From NCBI RefSeq assembly GCF_027497195.1, contig NZ_CP114905.1:7914001-7978000 (forward strand): a DNA stretch of 64,000 nt, given 5' to 3'. Every line of letters starts with the position of its first letter. Within the stretch, counting starts at the first letter, position 1. This DNA is from Streptomyces sp. WMMC500 (GTDB lineage: Bacteria; Actinomycetota; Actinomycetes; Streptomycetales; Streptomycetaceae). Below are positions 16,014-25,015 of this stretch, in pieces. The notes beneath the pieces are model-generated. The model did not search any database. It saw only the letters and a list, made by a program, of their open reading frames with translations, and was not told where the DNA came from. The position numbers were made by a program, and so were the translations under genes.

Positions 16014-17681
16014 TCACTCGTCCGCCCGGGGCAGCAGCACCCCCGGGTTGAGGATGCCCGCCGGGTCGAGCGCCGACTTGACCGCCCGGAGCGCCGCCAC
16101 GCCCAGCGGGCCGATCTCCCGGGCGTACCACGGGCGGTGGTCCGTGCCCACGCCGTGGTGGTGGCTGATGGTGCCGCCGCACTCCAGGATCGCGTCGCCC
16201 GCCGCGCGCTTGGCGCGCTCCCACGCGCCCAGCGGGTCGTCGCCGCGGGCGCCGACCACCGTGAAGTACAGCGACGCGCCCGTCTCGTACACGTGCGAGA
16301 TGTGGCACATCACCAGCGGGGGCGTCCCCGCCGCGGTCAGCGCCTCGGTGAGCGCCCCGCGCACCGCCTCGTACAGCCGGGGCAGCGCCGGCCAGAAGCT
16401 CGCCGTCTCCAGCGTCTCCGCGAAGGCGCCGGCGTCCAGCAGCGCGTCGCGCAGGTACGGGGCCCGGTAGCGGCCCTCGGCCCAGGACTCGCCCGGCTCC
16501 GCGCCGAGCAACTCCCCGCCGGCCGCCCGCAGGACGACCCGCGCCGCCGCCCGGCGGTCCGCCGCCTCGCCCGCCGCGCCCTCGTAGCCGGTGACGACCA
16601 GGCACCCGCCGGACGGGGCCGCACCCGGCGCGCCGATGTCCTCCGGGCGGGCCAGGCCCACCGCCGTCTCGGTCTCGTCGGACAGCCGCAGCACCGTCGG
16701 CAGCGGCCCGTCCTGCGCCAGCGTGCGCAGCGCCGCCGCGCCCCGCGCGAAGTCGGGGAACCGCCAGCCCTCGTACGCCCGTACCTGCGGGAGCGGCCGC
16801 ACCCGCACGGTGACCGAGGTGATCACCCCGAACGCGCCCTCCGAGCCCAGCACCAACTGCCGCAGGTCCGGCCCCGCCGCCGAGCGCGGCGCGCGGCCCG
16901 GCCGCAGCGTGCCCTCCGGCGTCGCCACTGTCAGGCCCACCACCATCTCGTCGAACCGCCCGTAGCCCGCGGACGCCTGGCCGCTGCCGCGCGTGGCGGC
17001 GAAGCCGCCGATCGTCGCCCACTCGAACGACTGCGGGAAGTGGCCGAGGGTGAACCCGCGCTCGCCGAGGAGCCGTTCGGCCTCCGGCGCGCGCAGTCCG
17101 GCGCCGAGCTCGGCGGTGCGCCCGACCTCGTCGAGCGCCGAAAGCCGGTCCAGGCGGCGCAGATCGAGGGCCACCACACCGGAGAAGCCGCCCTCGTTCG
17201 CGTACGGCGCGAGCCCGCCGGTCACCGACGTGCCGCCGCCGAACGGCACCACCGCGACCCGCCGCTCCGCGCACGCCCGCAGCACCGCCAGCACCTCGTC
17301 GTGCCCGCCCGGCAGCACCACCGCGTCCGGCGCGTCCGCGACCGAACCGGCGCGGATGCGCAGCAGGTCGGGCGTGGACTTGCCGCGGGTGTGCCGCACC
17401 CGGCCCGCCGCGTCGGTGCGTACGTGCTCCGCGCCCCCGGCCGCCAGGGCGAGCGCGTCCAGGACGTCCGCGCCGAGCCGCGGCGCCGGCACGTCCAGAT
17501 CCGCAAGGGCCACCGGCGGCGTGTCCGCGGGCCGCACTCCCAGCAGGTCGCGAAGCAGGTCGCGGACGCCGTCGGGGAGCGGGGCCGCCTGCCCGGGATC
17601 GCCCCACCCGTTCCACCGCATGTCCAACGCGAACCTCCCGTACGGGCACACCGCTCCCGCCGGAGGGGTTTCCTCCGCCAC
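16014..17681 (-). CDS. FAD-binding oxidase, alkyl-DHAP synthase-like
   Basis: A 555-aa flavoprotein with the FAD_binding_4 domain (PFGGGTSVTGGLAPY, HFPQSFEWATIGGFAATRGSGQ, LVLGSEGAFGVIT) and the FAD-oxidase C-terminal domain ending in ISHHHGVGTDH and LDPAGILNPGVLLP. The MRWNGWGDP opening and the His-rich SHHHGVG loop are marks of alkyldihydroxyacetonephosphate synthase, which swaps the acyl group of acyl-DHAP for a fatty alcohol in ether-lipid synthesis. Homologues in actinobacteria are often annotated this way without proof, and some act on other 2-hydroxy acids. The GTG at 17681 follows a TGTAAC box by 7 nt (leaderless), while ATG 17621 is an alternative start. It diverges from a TetR gene with only 22 nt between. 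Confidence 0.8.
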   Translation of the reverse strand: MAEETPPAGAVCPYGRFALDMRWNGWGDPGQAAPLPDGVRDLLRDLLGVRPADTPPVALADLDVPAPRLGADVLDALALAAGGAEHVRTDAAGRVRHTRGKSTPDLLRIRAGSVADAPDAVVLPGGHDEVLAVLRACAERRVAVVPFGGGTSVTGGLAPYANEGGFSGVVALDLRRLDRLSALDEVGRTAELGAGLRAPEAERLLGERGFTLGHFPQSFEWATIGGFAATRGSGQASAGYGRFDEMVVGLTVATPEGTLRPGRAPRSAAGPDLRQLVLGSEGAFGVITSVTVRVRPLPQVRAYEGWRFPDFARGAAALRTLAQDGPLPTVLRLSDETETAVGLARPEDIGAPGAAPSGGCLVVTGYEGAAGEAADRRAAARVVLRAAGGELLGAEPGESWAEGRYRAPYLRDALLDAGAFAETLETASFWPALPRLYEAVRGALTEALTAAGTPPLVMCHISHVYETGASLYFTVVGARGDDPLGAWERAKRAAGDAILECGGTISHHHGVGTDHRPWYAREIGPLGVAALRAVKSALDPAGILNPGVLLPRADE

Positions 17682-17688
17682 CGGCCTC

Positions 17689-17703
17689 GTTACACTGTGA
17701 CAG
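17689..17703. promoter_or_regulatory. compact divergent promoter with CTGTGACAG operator
   Basis: Only 22 bp separate two divergent genes. TACACT (17691-17696) lies 7 nt before the rightward GTG, and on the other strand TGTAAC (17694-17689) lies 7 nt before the leftward GTG. Both messages therefore look leaderless and their -10 boxes overlap. A small palindrome CTGTgACAG (17695-17703) touches the TetR start codon and could be part of its operator. Confidence 0.5.
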
Positions 17704-18303
17704 GTGAAGTCGAAACGTCACAAGCCCTCGCTGGACGACCTCGCGCTGGACGCGCTGCGCGACTGCGTCCTGGCCGTGGGCGTGCGCCGCACCACGCTCA
17801 CGGACGTGGCCCGGCGCGCGGGCGTGTCGCGGATGACGCTGTACCGCCGCTGGCCCGACGTGCAGTCGCTGGTCGGCGACCTCATGACGCGCGAGTGGAT
17901 CGACGTCGCGCGCGGGGCGCTGCCCGCCGCGGACGGCGTGGCGAACGCGCGCGAGTTCCTGGTCGCGGGTCTCACGGAGGGCTCGCGCGCCCTGCGCGCG
18001 CATCCGCTGTTCCGCAAGATCCTCGACGTCGACCCCGAGCTGCTGCTGCCGTACATGCTCGACCGCCGGGGCGCCAGCCAGGACGTGCTGCTCGACCTGA
18101 TCGCCGACGACGTGCGCAAGGGCCACGCCGACGGCTCCGTACGCGCCGGGCACGCGGTGCGGCAGGCCAGGGCCGCGCTGCTCGTCGTGCAGTCCTTCAC
18201 CTTCTCGATGCGCACCATGACCGACGAGGACGACCCCGACCTCGGCACCGCCGCGTTCGAGCGCGAGCTGCGCGGTTTGCTGGAGAGGATGCTCGCGCCA
18301 TGA
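17704..18303 (+). CDS. TetR-family transcriptional regulator
   Basis: A 199-aa protein. The N-terminal helix-turn-helix is clear (TTLTDVARRAGVSRMTLYRRWPD), followed by an all-helical ligand domain. It starts at a leaderless GTG, is divergent from the alkyl-DHAP-synthase-like gene and overlaps glpD by 4 nt (ATGA). It therefore probably controls both flanking glycerolipid genes through the shared promoter, perhaps sensing a lipid precursor. Confidence 0.9.
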   Translation: MKSKRHKPSLDDLALDALRDCVLAVGVRRTTLTDVARRAGVSRMTLYRRWPDVQSLVGDLMTREWIDVARGALPAADGVANAREFLVAGLTEGSRALRAHPLFRKILDVDPELLLPYMLDRRGASQDVLLDLIADDVRKGHADGSVRAGHAVRQARAALLVVQSFTFSMRTMTDEDDPDLGTAAFERELRGLLERMLAP

Positions 18304-19931
18304 CCGTGCACCCCGCCGTGCAGCCCGACCCGCAGTCCGCCCCGCCGACATCAGCGGGCGCGGACGGCGCCTCCCGGGACTTCTCCCTCAACGCCCCCCG
18401 CCGCGCCCGCGAGCTGGCCGGGCTGGCCGCCGGCGAGCGGGTCGACCTGCTGGTCGTCGGCCTCGGCGCCACCGGCGCCGGGGTCGCGCTGGACGCCGCC
18501 GCGCGCGGCCTGTCGGTGGCCGCGATCGACGCGCACGACCTGGCGTTCGGCACGTCGCGCTGGAGCAGCAAGCTCATCCACGGCGGGCTGCGCTATCTGG
18601 CCTCAGGACAGGTCGGCATCGCCCGCGAGTGCGCGGTGGAGCGCGGCGCGCTGCTGGAGCGGATCGCACCGCACCTCGTGCACGCCCAGCCGTTCGTCAT
18701 CCCGCTCACCCCGCTGACCGGCCGCGCCCAGGCCGCCGTCGCGTGGGCCGGGCTCCGCTCAGGCGACCTGCTGCGCGTCGCCGCGCGCACGTCCCGCGCG
18801 GCGCTGCCGCCGCCGCGCCGGCTCTCCGCGGTGGAGACCGGGCAGCTCGTGCCCGGCCTGCGGCGGTACGGGCTGCGCGGCGGGCTGCTGTCCTGGGACG
18901 GGCAACTGTCCGACGACGCCCGGCTGGTGACGGCCGTGGCGCGGACGGCCGCGGGGTACGGCGCGCGCGTGCTGACCCGGGCCCGGGCGGTGGAGCTGAC
19001 GGGCTCCGGCGCGGTGGTCCGCGACGAGACGACGGGGGAGCGGCTGCGGATCCGGGCCCGCGCGGTGGTCAACGCGGCGGGGGTGTGGGCCGGTTCGCTG
19101 GTGCCCGGCGTGCGGCTGCGCCCGTCGCGCGGCACGCATCTGGTGCTGCGCGCCGAGGCGCTGGGCATGGGACGCCAGCCGGGCGGCGCGGGAGTGCACA
19201 TCCCGATCCCGGGCGCGACCGGCCGGTTCGCGCTGGTGCTGCCGCAGGACGACGGCCGGGTGTACGTGGGGCTGACCGACGAGCCGGTCGACGGCGAGGT
19301 GCCGGACGTGCCGGCGGCGCCGGAGACGGACGTCGGCTTCCTGCTGGACGTCCTGGACTCCGCGCTCGACGTGCCGGTGCGCCGGTCGGACGTCGTCGGC
19401 GCCTTCGCCGGGCTGCGCCCCCTGCTGGAGAGCGACGGCAGCACCGCCGACCTCTCCCGCAGGCACGCGGTCCGCACCTCGCCGGACGGCGTGGTCACCG
19501 TCGTCGGCGGCAAGCTGACCACGTACCGGCGGATGGCCGAGGACGCCGTCGACGCGGCCGTGGCCGCCGCGGGACTGACCGCGGGCCCGTGCCGTACCGC
19601 GCGGCTGCCGCTCGTCGGTGCCGCGCCGGCGGCCGTGCTGGCCGGGCTGGACGCGCCGCGCCGGCTGGTGCAGCGCTACGGGACGGAGGCGCCGGCGGTG
19701 CAGGCGCTGGCCGCCGCAGAGCCGGCGCTCGCCGCGCCGGTGGTCCCGGGGTATCCGGTCACCGGCGCCGAGCTGGCCTGGGCGGTACGCCACGAAGGGG
19801 CCCTCGACGAGGCCGACCTGCTGGACCGGCGCACCCGGCTGGGGCTGGTGGCGGCGGAGCGGGCGGCCGCGGTGGCGGCCGCCCGCGAGGTGCTCTCCGC
19901 GGTGCCCGGAGCGGTCAGGCCAGGGCGTTGA
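18300..19931 (+). CDS. glpD: glycerol-3-phosphate dehydrogenase, FAD-dependent
   Basis: A 543-aa flavoprotein of the GlpD/GlpA family. The dinucleotide fold is VDLLVVGLGATGAGVALDAAARG, followed by the family marks TSRWSSKLIHGGLRYLASGQ, LSWDGQLSDDARL, RPSRGTHLVL, GRVYVGLTDEP and TVVGGKLTTYRRMAEDAVD, and the C-terminal DAO_C domain. It oxidises sn-glycerol 3-phosphate to DHAP at the membrane, feeding the respiratory chain. Its ATG overlaps the TetR stop. Because an alkyl-DHAP-synthase-like gene is adjacent, this copy may supply DHAP for glycerolipid work rather than for glycerol catabolism; no glpK or glpF is nearby. The 3' end overlaps the opposing lipase gene by 17 nt. Confidence 0.9.
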   Translation: MTVHPAVQPDPQSAPPTSAGADGASRDFSLNAPRRARELAGLAAGERVDLLVVGLGATGAGVALDAAARGLSVAAIDAHDLAFGTSRWSSKLIHGGLRYLASGQVGIARECAVERGALLERIAPHLVHAQPFVIPLTPLTGRAQAAVAWAGLRSGDLLRVAARTSRAALPPPRRLSAVETGQLVPGLRRYGLRGGLLSWDGQLSDDARLVTAVARTAAGYGARVLTRARAVELTGSGAVVRDETTGERLRIRARAVVNAAGVWAGSLVPGVRLRPSRGTHLVLRAEALGMGRQPGGAGVHIPIPGATGRFALVLPQDDGRVYVGLTDEPVDGEVPDVPAAPETDVGFLLDVLDSALDVPVRRSDVVGAFAGLRPLLESDGSTADLSRRHAVRTSPDGVVTVVGGKLTTYRRMAEDAVDAAVAAAGLTAGPCRTARLPLVGAAPAAVLAGLDAPRRLVQRYGTEAPAVQALAAAEPALAAPVVPGYPVTGAELAWAVRHEGALDEADLLDRRTRLGLVAAERAAAVAAAREVLSAVPGAVRPGR

Positions 19932-20751
19932 ACACGGGGTAGTAGCCGCCGGACTGGCCGGCCGCCTTGGGGTGGTACGAGTCACCGATGGGGAAGGTGA
20001 CGCTGTGCAGCCACTCGCTGTCCGAGCAGATCTCGTGCCCGGAGAACGCCGGCCGGACGTCGCCGTACGCGAAGCCGTGGTCGGCCGCGCGCTTGGCGGT
20101 GACGTCGCTCAGCAGGTCCGCGGCGCCGTTGATGGCGGCCCGGGAGCGCTCGCTGATGCCGAAGACGCAGCTTCCGTTGAGCTGGTACATCCGCGGGTAG
20201 CCGAGCACGACGACCCGCGCGTTGGGGGCCCGGGCGCTGATCGCGTCGTACGCGGCGTCCAGCCTGCCGGGCAGGGTGCCTTCGATGTAGGTGCGCGCCT
20301 GGTTGATGCGGTTGACGCAGGCCGACTCGCCCTGGAGCACGCAGGTGGTCATGGCGTCGGCGAAGCCCGCGTCGTTGCCGCCGATGCTGACGGAGACGAG
20401 GGAGGTCGAGGAGTTGAGCGGACCGAGCTGGTTGTTGATGACGTCGCCGGTGACGGCGCCGGAGCAGGCGGTGAAGGAGAAGGACGCCGGGGCGTTCGCG
20501 TTCTTCCACAGCACCGGGTAGGCGTTGTTGCTGCGTTTGCAGTCGCCGCTCGCCGAGTCGTACGAACCGGCGCCCACGCCGGAGGCGTAGGAGTCGCCGA
20601 GCGCCACGTAGTTTTCGGCGTAGGTGCTTTCGGCGTAGGCGCTCTCGCCGACCGCGCTCTCGGCGGCTTGGGCGGGCACGCTGCCGAGCAGCGCCACTGT
20701 GGTGGCGACGAGGAAGCCCAGCAGCAGCCGCAAGGGCCGGGCAGTTCTCAT
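19915..20751 (-). CDS. secreted SGNH/GDSL lipase-esterase
   Basis: A 278-aa exported hydrolase. The signal is RPLRLLLGFLVATTVALLGSVPAQA. The mature enzyme has block I GDSYASG (nucleophile Ser54), block III GGNDAGF (oxyanion Asn) and block V GDSYHP (catalytic His with Asp). Six Cys residues fit the three disulfides of the Streptomyces lipase/phospholipase A1 group. A short repeat (ESAVGESAYAESTYAE, residues 31-46) is inserted right after the signal peptide. The start at 20751 has AGGGGG upstream. It is convergent with glpD, overlapping it by 17 nt. Upstream, 20770-20800 holds inverted repeats (TTAC/GTAA and GGTGGTAACCACACC) that could be operators. Confidence 0.92.
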   Translation of the reverse strand: MRTARPLRLLLGFLVATTVALLGSVPAQAAESAVGESAYAESTYAENYVALGDSYASGVGAGSYDSASGDCKRSNNAYPVLWKNANAPASFSFTACSGAVTGDVINNQLGPLNSSTSLVSVSIGGNDAGFADAMTTCVLQGESACVNRINQARTYIEGTLPGRLDAAYDAISARAPNARVVVLGYPRMYQLNGSCVFGISERSRAAINGAADLLSDVTAKRAADHGFAYGDVRPAFSGHEICSDSEWLHSVTFPIGDSYHPKAAGQSGGYYPVFNALA

Positions 20752-20872
20752 GGAACCCCCTGGGGGTGAGGTTTTACCGGGTGGTAACCACACCCTGCCC
20801 TCTGGAACCCATGTCCATGCCAAGTAGCAACTGCGCGCCTGTGATGCGCCGTTCAACCCCTGTTGCGGGAGT

Positions 20873-22411
20873 TCACGACGGCATGAGCTGATAGTCGGGG
20901 AAGTTGCCCGGTGGCCGCTCGCCCGCCGGCCCCTGGGTGAAGGCGCGCACCAGCAGGTGCCCGCCGACGAACGCGCCGTGCCAGGAGGCACCGGAGCCGC
21001 CGAACAGCTCGGCCCGGTCCCCGCGCGAACGCGGCGCGTTGCGGCCGGTCTTGAACGCCCGTATCTGCGGGGCCACCCGCTCGTAGAACTCCGGGTCGTC
21101 GCAGGAGAGGGTGGCGACCAGGGCGCCGTTGGAGGCGTTCATCGCCGCCAGCAGCTCCGCCTCGGTGTCGACCAGCACGATCGAGTCGACCGGGCCGAAG
21201 GGCTCGGCGTGGTGCAGCGGGGAGGCGGCCGGCGGGTCCAGCAGCGTCACCGGCGCCAGGTACGCGGAGGTGTCCTGGCCCGGCAGCAGCCGCGCGTCCG
21301 CGAGCCGCCCCCGGTACAGCGGCACCGCACCGCGGTCCACCGCGTGCGCCACCAGGTCCGCCAGCTCCTTGGCCTTGGCGGCGTTGATCAGCGGCCCGAA
21401 GTCCAGCTCCGGCAGCGGGTCGTCCGGCCGCTCCACCGCCAGCGGGTGGCCGACGCGCACGGAGTCGACCGCCGGCAGGTACGCCGCCAGGAAGTCGGCG
21501 AAGGCGGCGCGCTGGACGACGAACCGGGGATAGGCGGTGCAGCGCTGCTTGGCGTAGTCGAAGGTCTTGCGCACCTGCGGGGTGAGCGCCGCCCAGCCCG
21601 AGTAGTTCCACACCCCCCAGCAGTTCAGCCCCTCCTGCTCCAGCACGTGGGGCTTGTCCAGGTCGGCCAACGCGGCGGCCACCGCCCCGCCGGCGTCGCG
21701 CCCGCCGACGAAGGACACGCAGCCCAGCTCCGGCGCCCGTACCAGCGCGCCGGACAGCTCGCCGCCGCCGCCGGAGACCAGCGTCAGCGGCAGGCCGGCG
21801 CGTACGGCCAGCGCGCAGGCCAGGGTCAGGCACGCCACACCGCCGTCGGTCGGGGTCTTGGCGACGGCCGCGTTGCCCGCGAGGGCGCACACGAGCATGG
21901 CGTGCACGAGCACGCTCATCGGGTAGTTCCAGCTCGCGATGTTGCTGACCGGGCCGGGCAGCGGCGTCCGGCCGGCGAGCATGCCGTCGATCTCCTCGAC
22001 GTACCAGCGCACACCGTCCACGGCGCGGTCCACGTCGGCCGTGGCCAGCCGCCAGGGCTTGCCGATCTCCCAGACGAGGAGCAGCGCGAGCAGGTCGCGG
22101 TGCTCCTCGATGGCGTCGAGGGCCGCCGACACCCGCGCCTTGCGCTCCGCGAGCGGTACGTGCCGCCAGCTCCGGTGCGCGTCGAGGGCGGTACGCACCG
22201 CGGCGTGCGCGGTGCCGGCGTCCAGCCGGGGCGGCCCCGTGATCGGCGTGCCGTCGACCGGCGAGGTGGCCGGCAGCGGACGGCCGTCGGCCGTCCAGAC
22301 GCCGTTCCAGAGGTTCAGCACGCGCTCGTCGCGGAACGCCTCGGGCGCCGCCGCGAGGCAGCGCGCCCAGGCGTCCGGCCAGGCCGTGCCGGGCTTGAGG
22401 ATGAGGGTCAC
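20873..22411 (-). CDS. aldehyde dehydrogenase family protein
   Basis: A 512-aa NAD(P)-dependent aldehyde dehydrogenase. Visible are the N-terminal substrate-gate region, SNIASWNYPMSVLVHAML and the AVAKTPTDGGV cofactor site. The general base Glu is in VLEQEGLNCWGVWN, the catalytic Cys in AKQRCTAYPRFVV, and the ending is EPFGPVDSIVLVDT. The usual LELGGK motif reads LEQEGL, so this is a divergent clade. It is the last gene of the leftward sucC-sucD-carbonic anhydrase operon, overlapping the previous gene by 4 nt. In the context of the neighbouring CoA enzymes it may oxidise a short aldehyde (for example glyoxylate, glycolaldehyde or a lyase product); this is inference. Confidence 0.87.
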   Translation of the reverse strand: MTLILKPGTAWPDAWARCLAAAPEAFRDERVLNLWNGVWTADGRPLPATSPVDGTPITGPPRLDAGTAHAAVRTALDAHRSWRHVPLAERKARVSAALDAIEEHRDLLALLLVWEIGKPWRLATADVDRAVDGVRWYVEEIDGMLAGRTPLPGPVSNIASWNYPMSVLVHAMLVCALAGNAAVAKTPTDGGVACLTLACALAVRAGLPLTLVSGGGGELSGALVRAPELGCVSFVGGRDAGGAVAAALADLDKPHVLEQEGLNCWGVWNYSGWAALTPQVRKTFDYAKQRCTAYPRFVVQRAAFADFLAAYLPAVDSVRVGHPLAVERPDDPLPELDFGPLINAAKAKELADLVAHAVDRGAVPLYRGRLADARLLPGQDTSAYLAPVTLLDPPAASPLHHAEPFGPVDSIVLVDTEAELLAAMNASNGALVATLSCDDPEFYERVAPQIRAFKTGRNAPRSRGDRAELFGGSGASWHGAFVGGHLLVRAFTQGPAGERPPGNFPDYQLMPS

Positions 22412-22835
22412 GAGGGGGTCTCCGCTCGTCGGGGGCGGATCTCGCGCAGCTCGCCGCCGCGCGTGTAGAGGAAGCCGCGCACCACGTCCTTGTGGGGCAG
22501 CCTTGGAGTCTCCGCGAGCACGTCGAGGCAGCGCACGAGGTCGGCCGCCGGGTCGTCGAGGGCCGCACAGTCCTCGTGGTGCACGAGCACGATCTCGCGC
22601 GTGCCGCCGCGCAGTTGGCTCAGCCGCAGCGAGTCGAGCGCGTCGGGGGTGACGCAGCCGCCCGCGTTGCGGATGACGTGGGCGTCGCCCGGCCGCAGCG
22701 CGAACATGCTCTCCACGCCCAGCCGGGCGTCCATGCAGGCGACGACGGCGACGCGGCTGGCCGGCGTCTTGGCGTCCGGATCGAGCGGGCGGAGAGCCGC
22801 CGCGCCCCGTCGGGCGAGCAGTTCGTCGGCGCCGG

Positions 22836-22839
<4 letters not shown>
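22408..22839 (-). CDS. small beta-class carbonic anhydrase
   Basis: A 143-aa protein of the actinobacterial beta-carbonic-anhydrase type. Zinc-site residues are visible: Cys35-x-Asp-x-Arg (VACMDARLG), then VIRNAGG, and HHEDC with the His and second Cys ligand. [21 protein letters not shown] is the hallmark stretch. It interconverts CO2 and bicarbonate. It overlaps sucD upstream and the aldehyde dehydrogenase downstream by 4 nt each, so it is made with CoA-ligase subunits. It may remove CO2 released by the decarboxylase and formate dehydrogenase steps or supply bicarbonate. Confidence 0.9.
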
Positions 22840-23711
<872 letters not shown>

Positions 23712-23716
23712 GCGGA

Positions 23717-24850
23717 TCAGCTCCTTGCCGGTACGGCCGCCGCCCGCGCGGCGGCGCCGTCCATGGTGTCCAGTTGGGTGAGCAGGGGGTGCCGGGCGTC
23801 GGCGAGGATCCGCCGGCCGAGCTCGGCGCTGTTGCCGTCGAGGCGGACCACGAGCGGCCGGGTCAGCTCGATCCGCTCCAGCGCGCGCACGATGCCGTCG
23901 GCGACCGCGTCGCAGGCGGTGATGCCGCCGAAGACGTTGACGAAGACGGACCGCACGTCCGGGTCGGCGAGGATCACGCCGAGGCCGTCGGCCATGACGT
24001 CCGCGGAGGCGCCGCCGCCGATGTCGAGGAAGTTCGCGGGTGCGGCGCCGTTCGCGGCGACCACGTCGAGGGTCGACATGACCAGCCCGGCGCCGTTGCC
24101 GACGATCCCCACCCGGCCGTCGAGCTTGACGTAGTTGAGCCCCTTCGCGCGTGCCGTCGCCTCCAGCGAACCGGCCTCGTCCGGCACGTCGTACGCCACG
24201 TGCTCCGGGTGCCGGAAGCGCGCGTTGTCGTCCAGCGTCACCTTGCCGTCGAGCGCCAGGACGGCGCCGTCGGCGGTGGTGACCAGCGGGTTGACCTCGA
24301 CCAGCAGCGCGTCCTCGGCCGTGCACACCTCCCAGAGCGCCACCAGCACGGGCATCGCCGCCGCGGGCAGTCCGCCGGCGGTCGCGATCCGCCGCGCGAC
24401 CGCCTCGGTGACGCCCTCCCCGGGGTCCACCGGGATCCGCGCCAGCGCCTCGGGCCGGGACGCCGCGACCTCCTCGACGTCCATGCCGCCCTCGGCCGAG
24501 GCCATCGCCAGGAAGGTTCCCGAGGCGCGGTCCAGCAGGTACGCGACGTAGAACTCCGAGGCGACGTCCACGGTCCGCGCGACCATCACCCTGCGCACCC
24601 GGTGGCCCTTGAGGTCCATGCCGAGGATGTCCCCTGCCGCGGCCTCGGCCGCCGCCGGGTCCGCCGCGCGCCGCACCCCGCCCGCCTTGCCCCGGCCACC
24701 CGTCTTCACCTGGGCCTTGACCACCGTCCCGCCCCCCAGCACCCGGGCCGCCGCCCGGGCCCCCGCCGGGTCCGAGGCCACCGCCGCGTCGGGCACGGGG
24801 ACGCCGTGCCTGCGGAACAACTCCCGCGCCTGGTACTCGAACAGATCCAT
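23717..24850 (-). CDS. sucC: succinate-CoA ligase beta-subunit paralogue
   Basis: A 377-aa ATP-grasp subunit. [20 protein letters not shown] is the canonical opening, [16 protein letters not shown] the nucleotide lid, LLVEVNPLV and FLDIGGGA the metal and subunit-contact motifs, and [10 protein letters not shown] the C-terminal domain. Start 24850 fits the conserved MDLFEYQ and has GGAAGG 10 nt upstream. It is the first gene of the leftward operon and is separated by 165 bp from the divergent ThDP-lyase gene; the operator at 24941-24968 lies between them. Together with the alpha subunit it forms an acid-CoA ligase whose substrate is not shown by sequence. Confidence 0.88.
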   Translation of the reverse strand: MDLFEYQARELFRRHGVPVPDAAVASDPAGARAAARVLGGGTVVKAQVKTGGRGKAGGVRRAADPAAAEAAAGDILGMDLKGHRVRRVMVARTVDVASEFYVAYLLDRASGTFLAMASAEGGMDVEEVAASRPEALARIPVDPGEGVTEAVARRIATAGGLPAAAMPVLVALWEVCTAEDALLVEVNPLVTTADGAVLALDGKVTLDDNARFRHPEHVAYDVPDEAGSLEATARAKGLNYVKLDGRVGIVGNGAGLVMSTLDVVAANGAAPANFLDIGGGASADVMADGLGVILADPDVRSVFVNVFGGITACDAVADGIVRALERIELTRPLVVRLDGNSAELGRRILADARHPLLTQLDTMDGAAARAAAVPARS

Positions 24851-24940
24851 CTCAAGGGCACCTTCCTCTGGTCGTGTCCGACTTGGAGATTTCCGGTGCA
24901 CGCCCCCTGGACATCGACTCACCGATGCGGGATAACCGTC

Positions 24941-24968
24941 TGCATACAGTATTCGTGTCCTGTATGCA
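24941..24968. promoter_or_regulatory. 9-bp inverted repeat, likely GntR operator
   Basis: TGCATACAG (24941-24949) and CTGTATGCA (24960-24968) form a perfect inverted repeat with a 10-nt spacer, in an AT-rich island between two divergent operons. FadR-type GntR proteins bind short palindromes with TGT/ACA half-sites, and a FadR-type gene is nearby at 31680-32369. It is placed to control both operons. Confidence 0.65.
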
Positions 24969-25015
24969 ATGTACAGAGTGACGGCGAACGCACTGGTGAA
25001 GGGACTGAACTCCCC

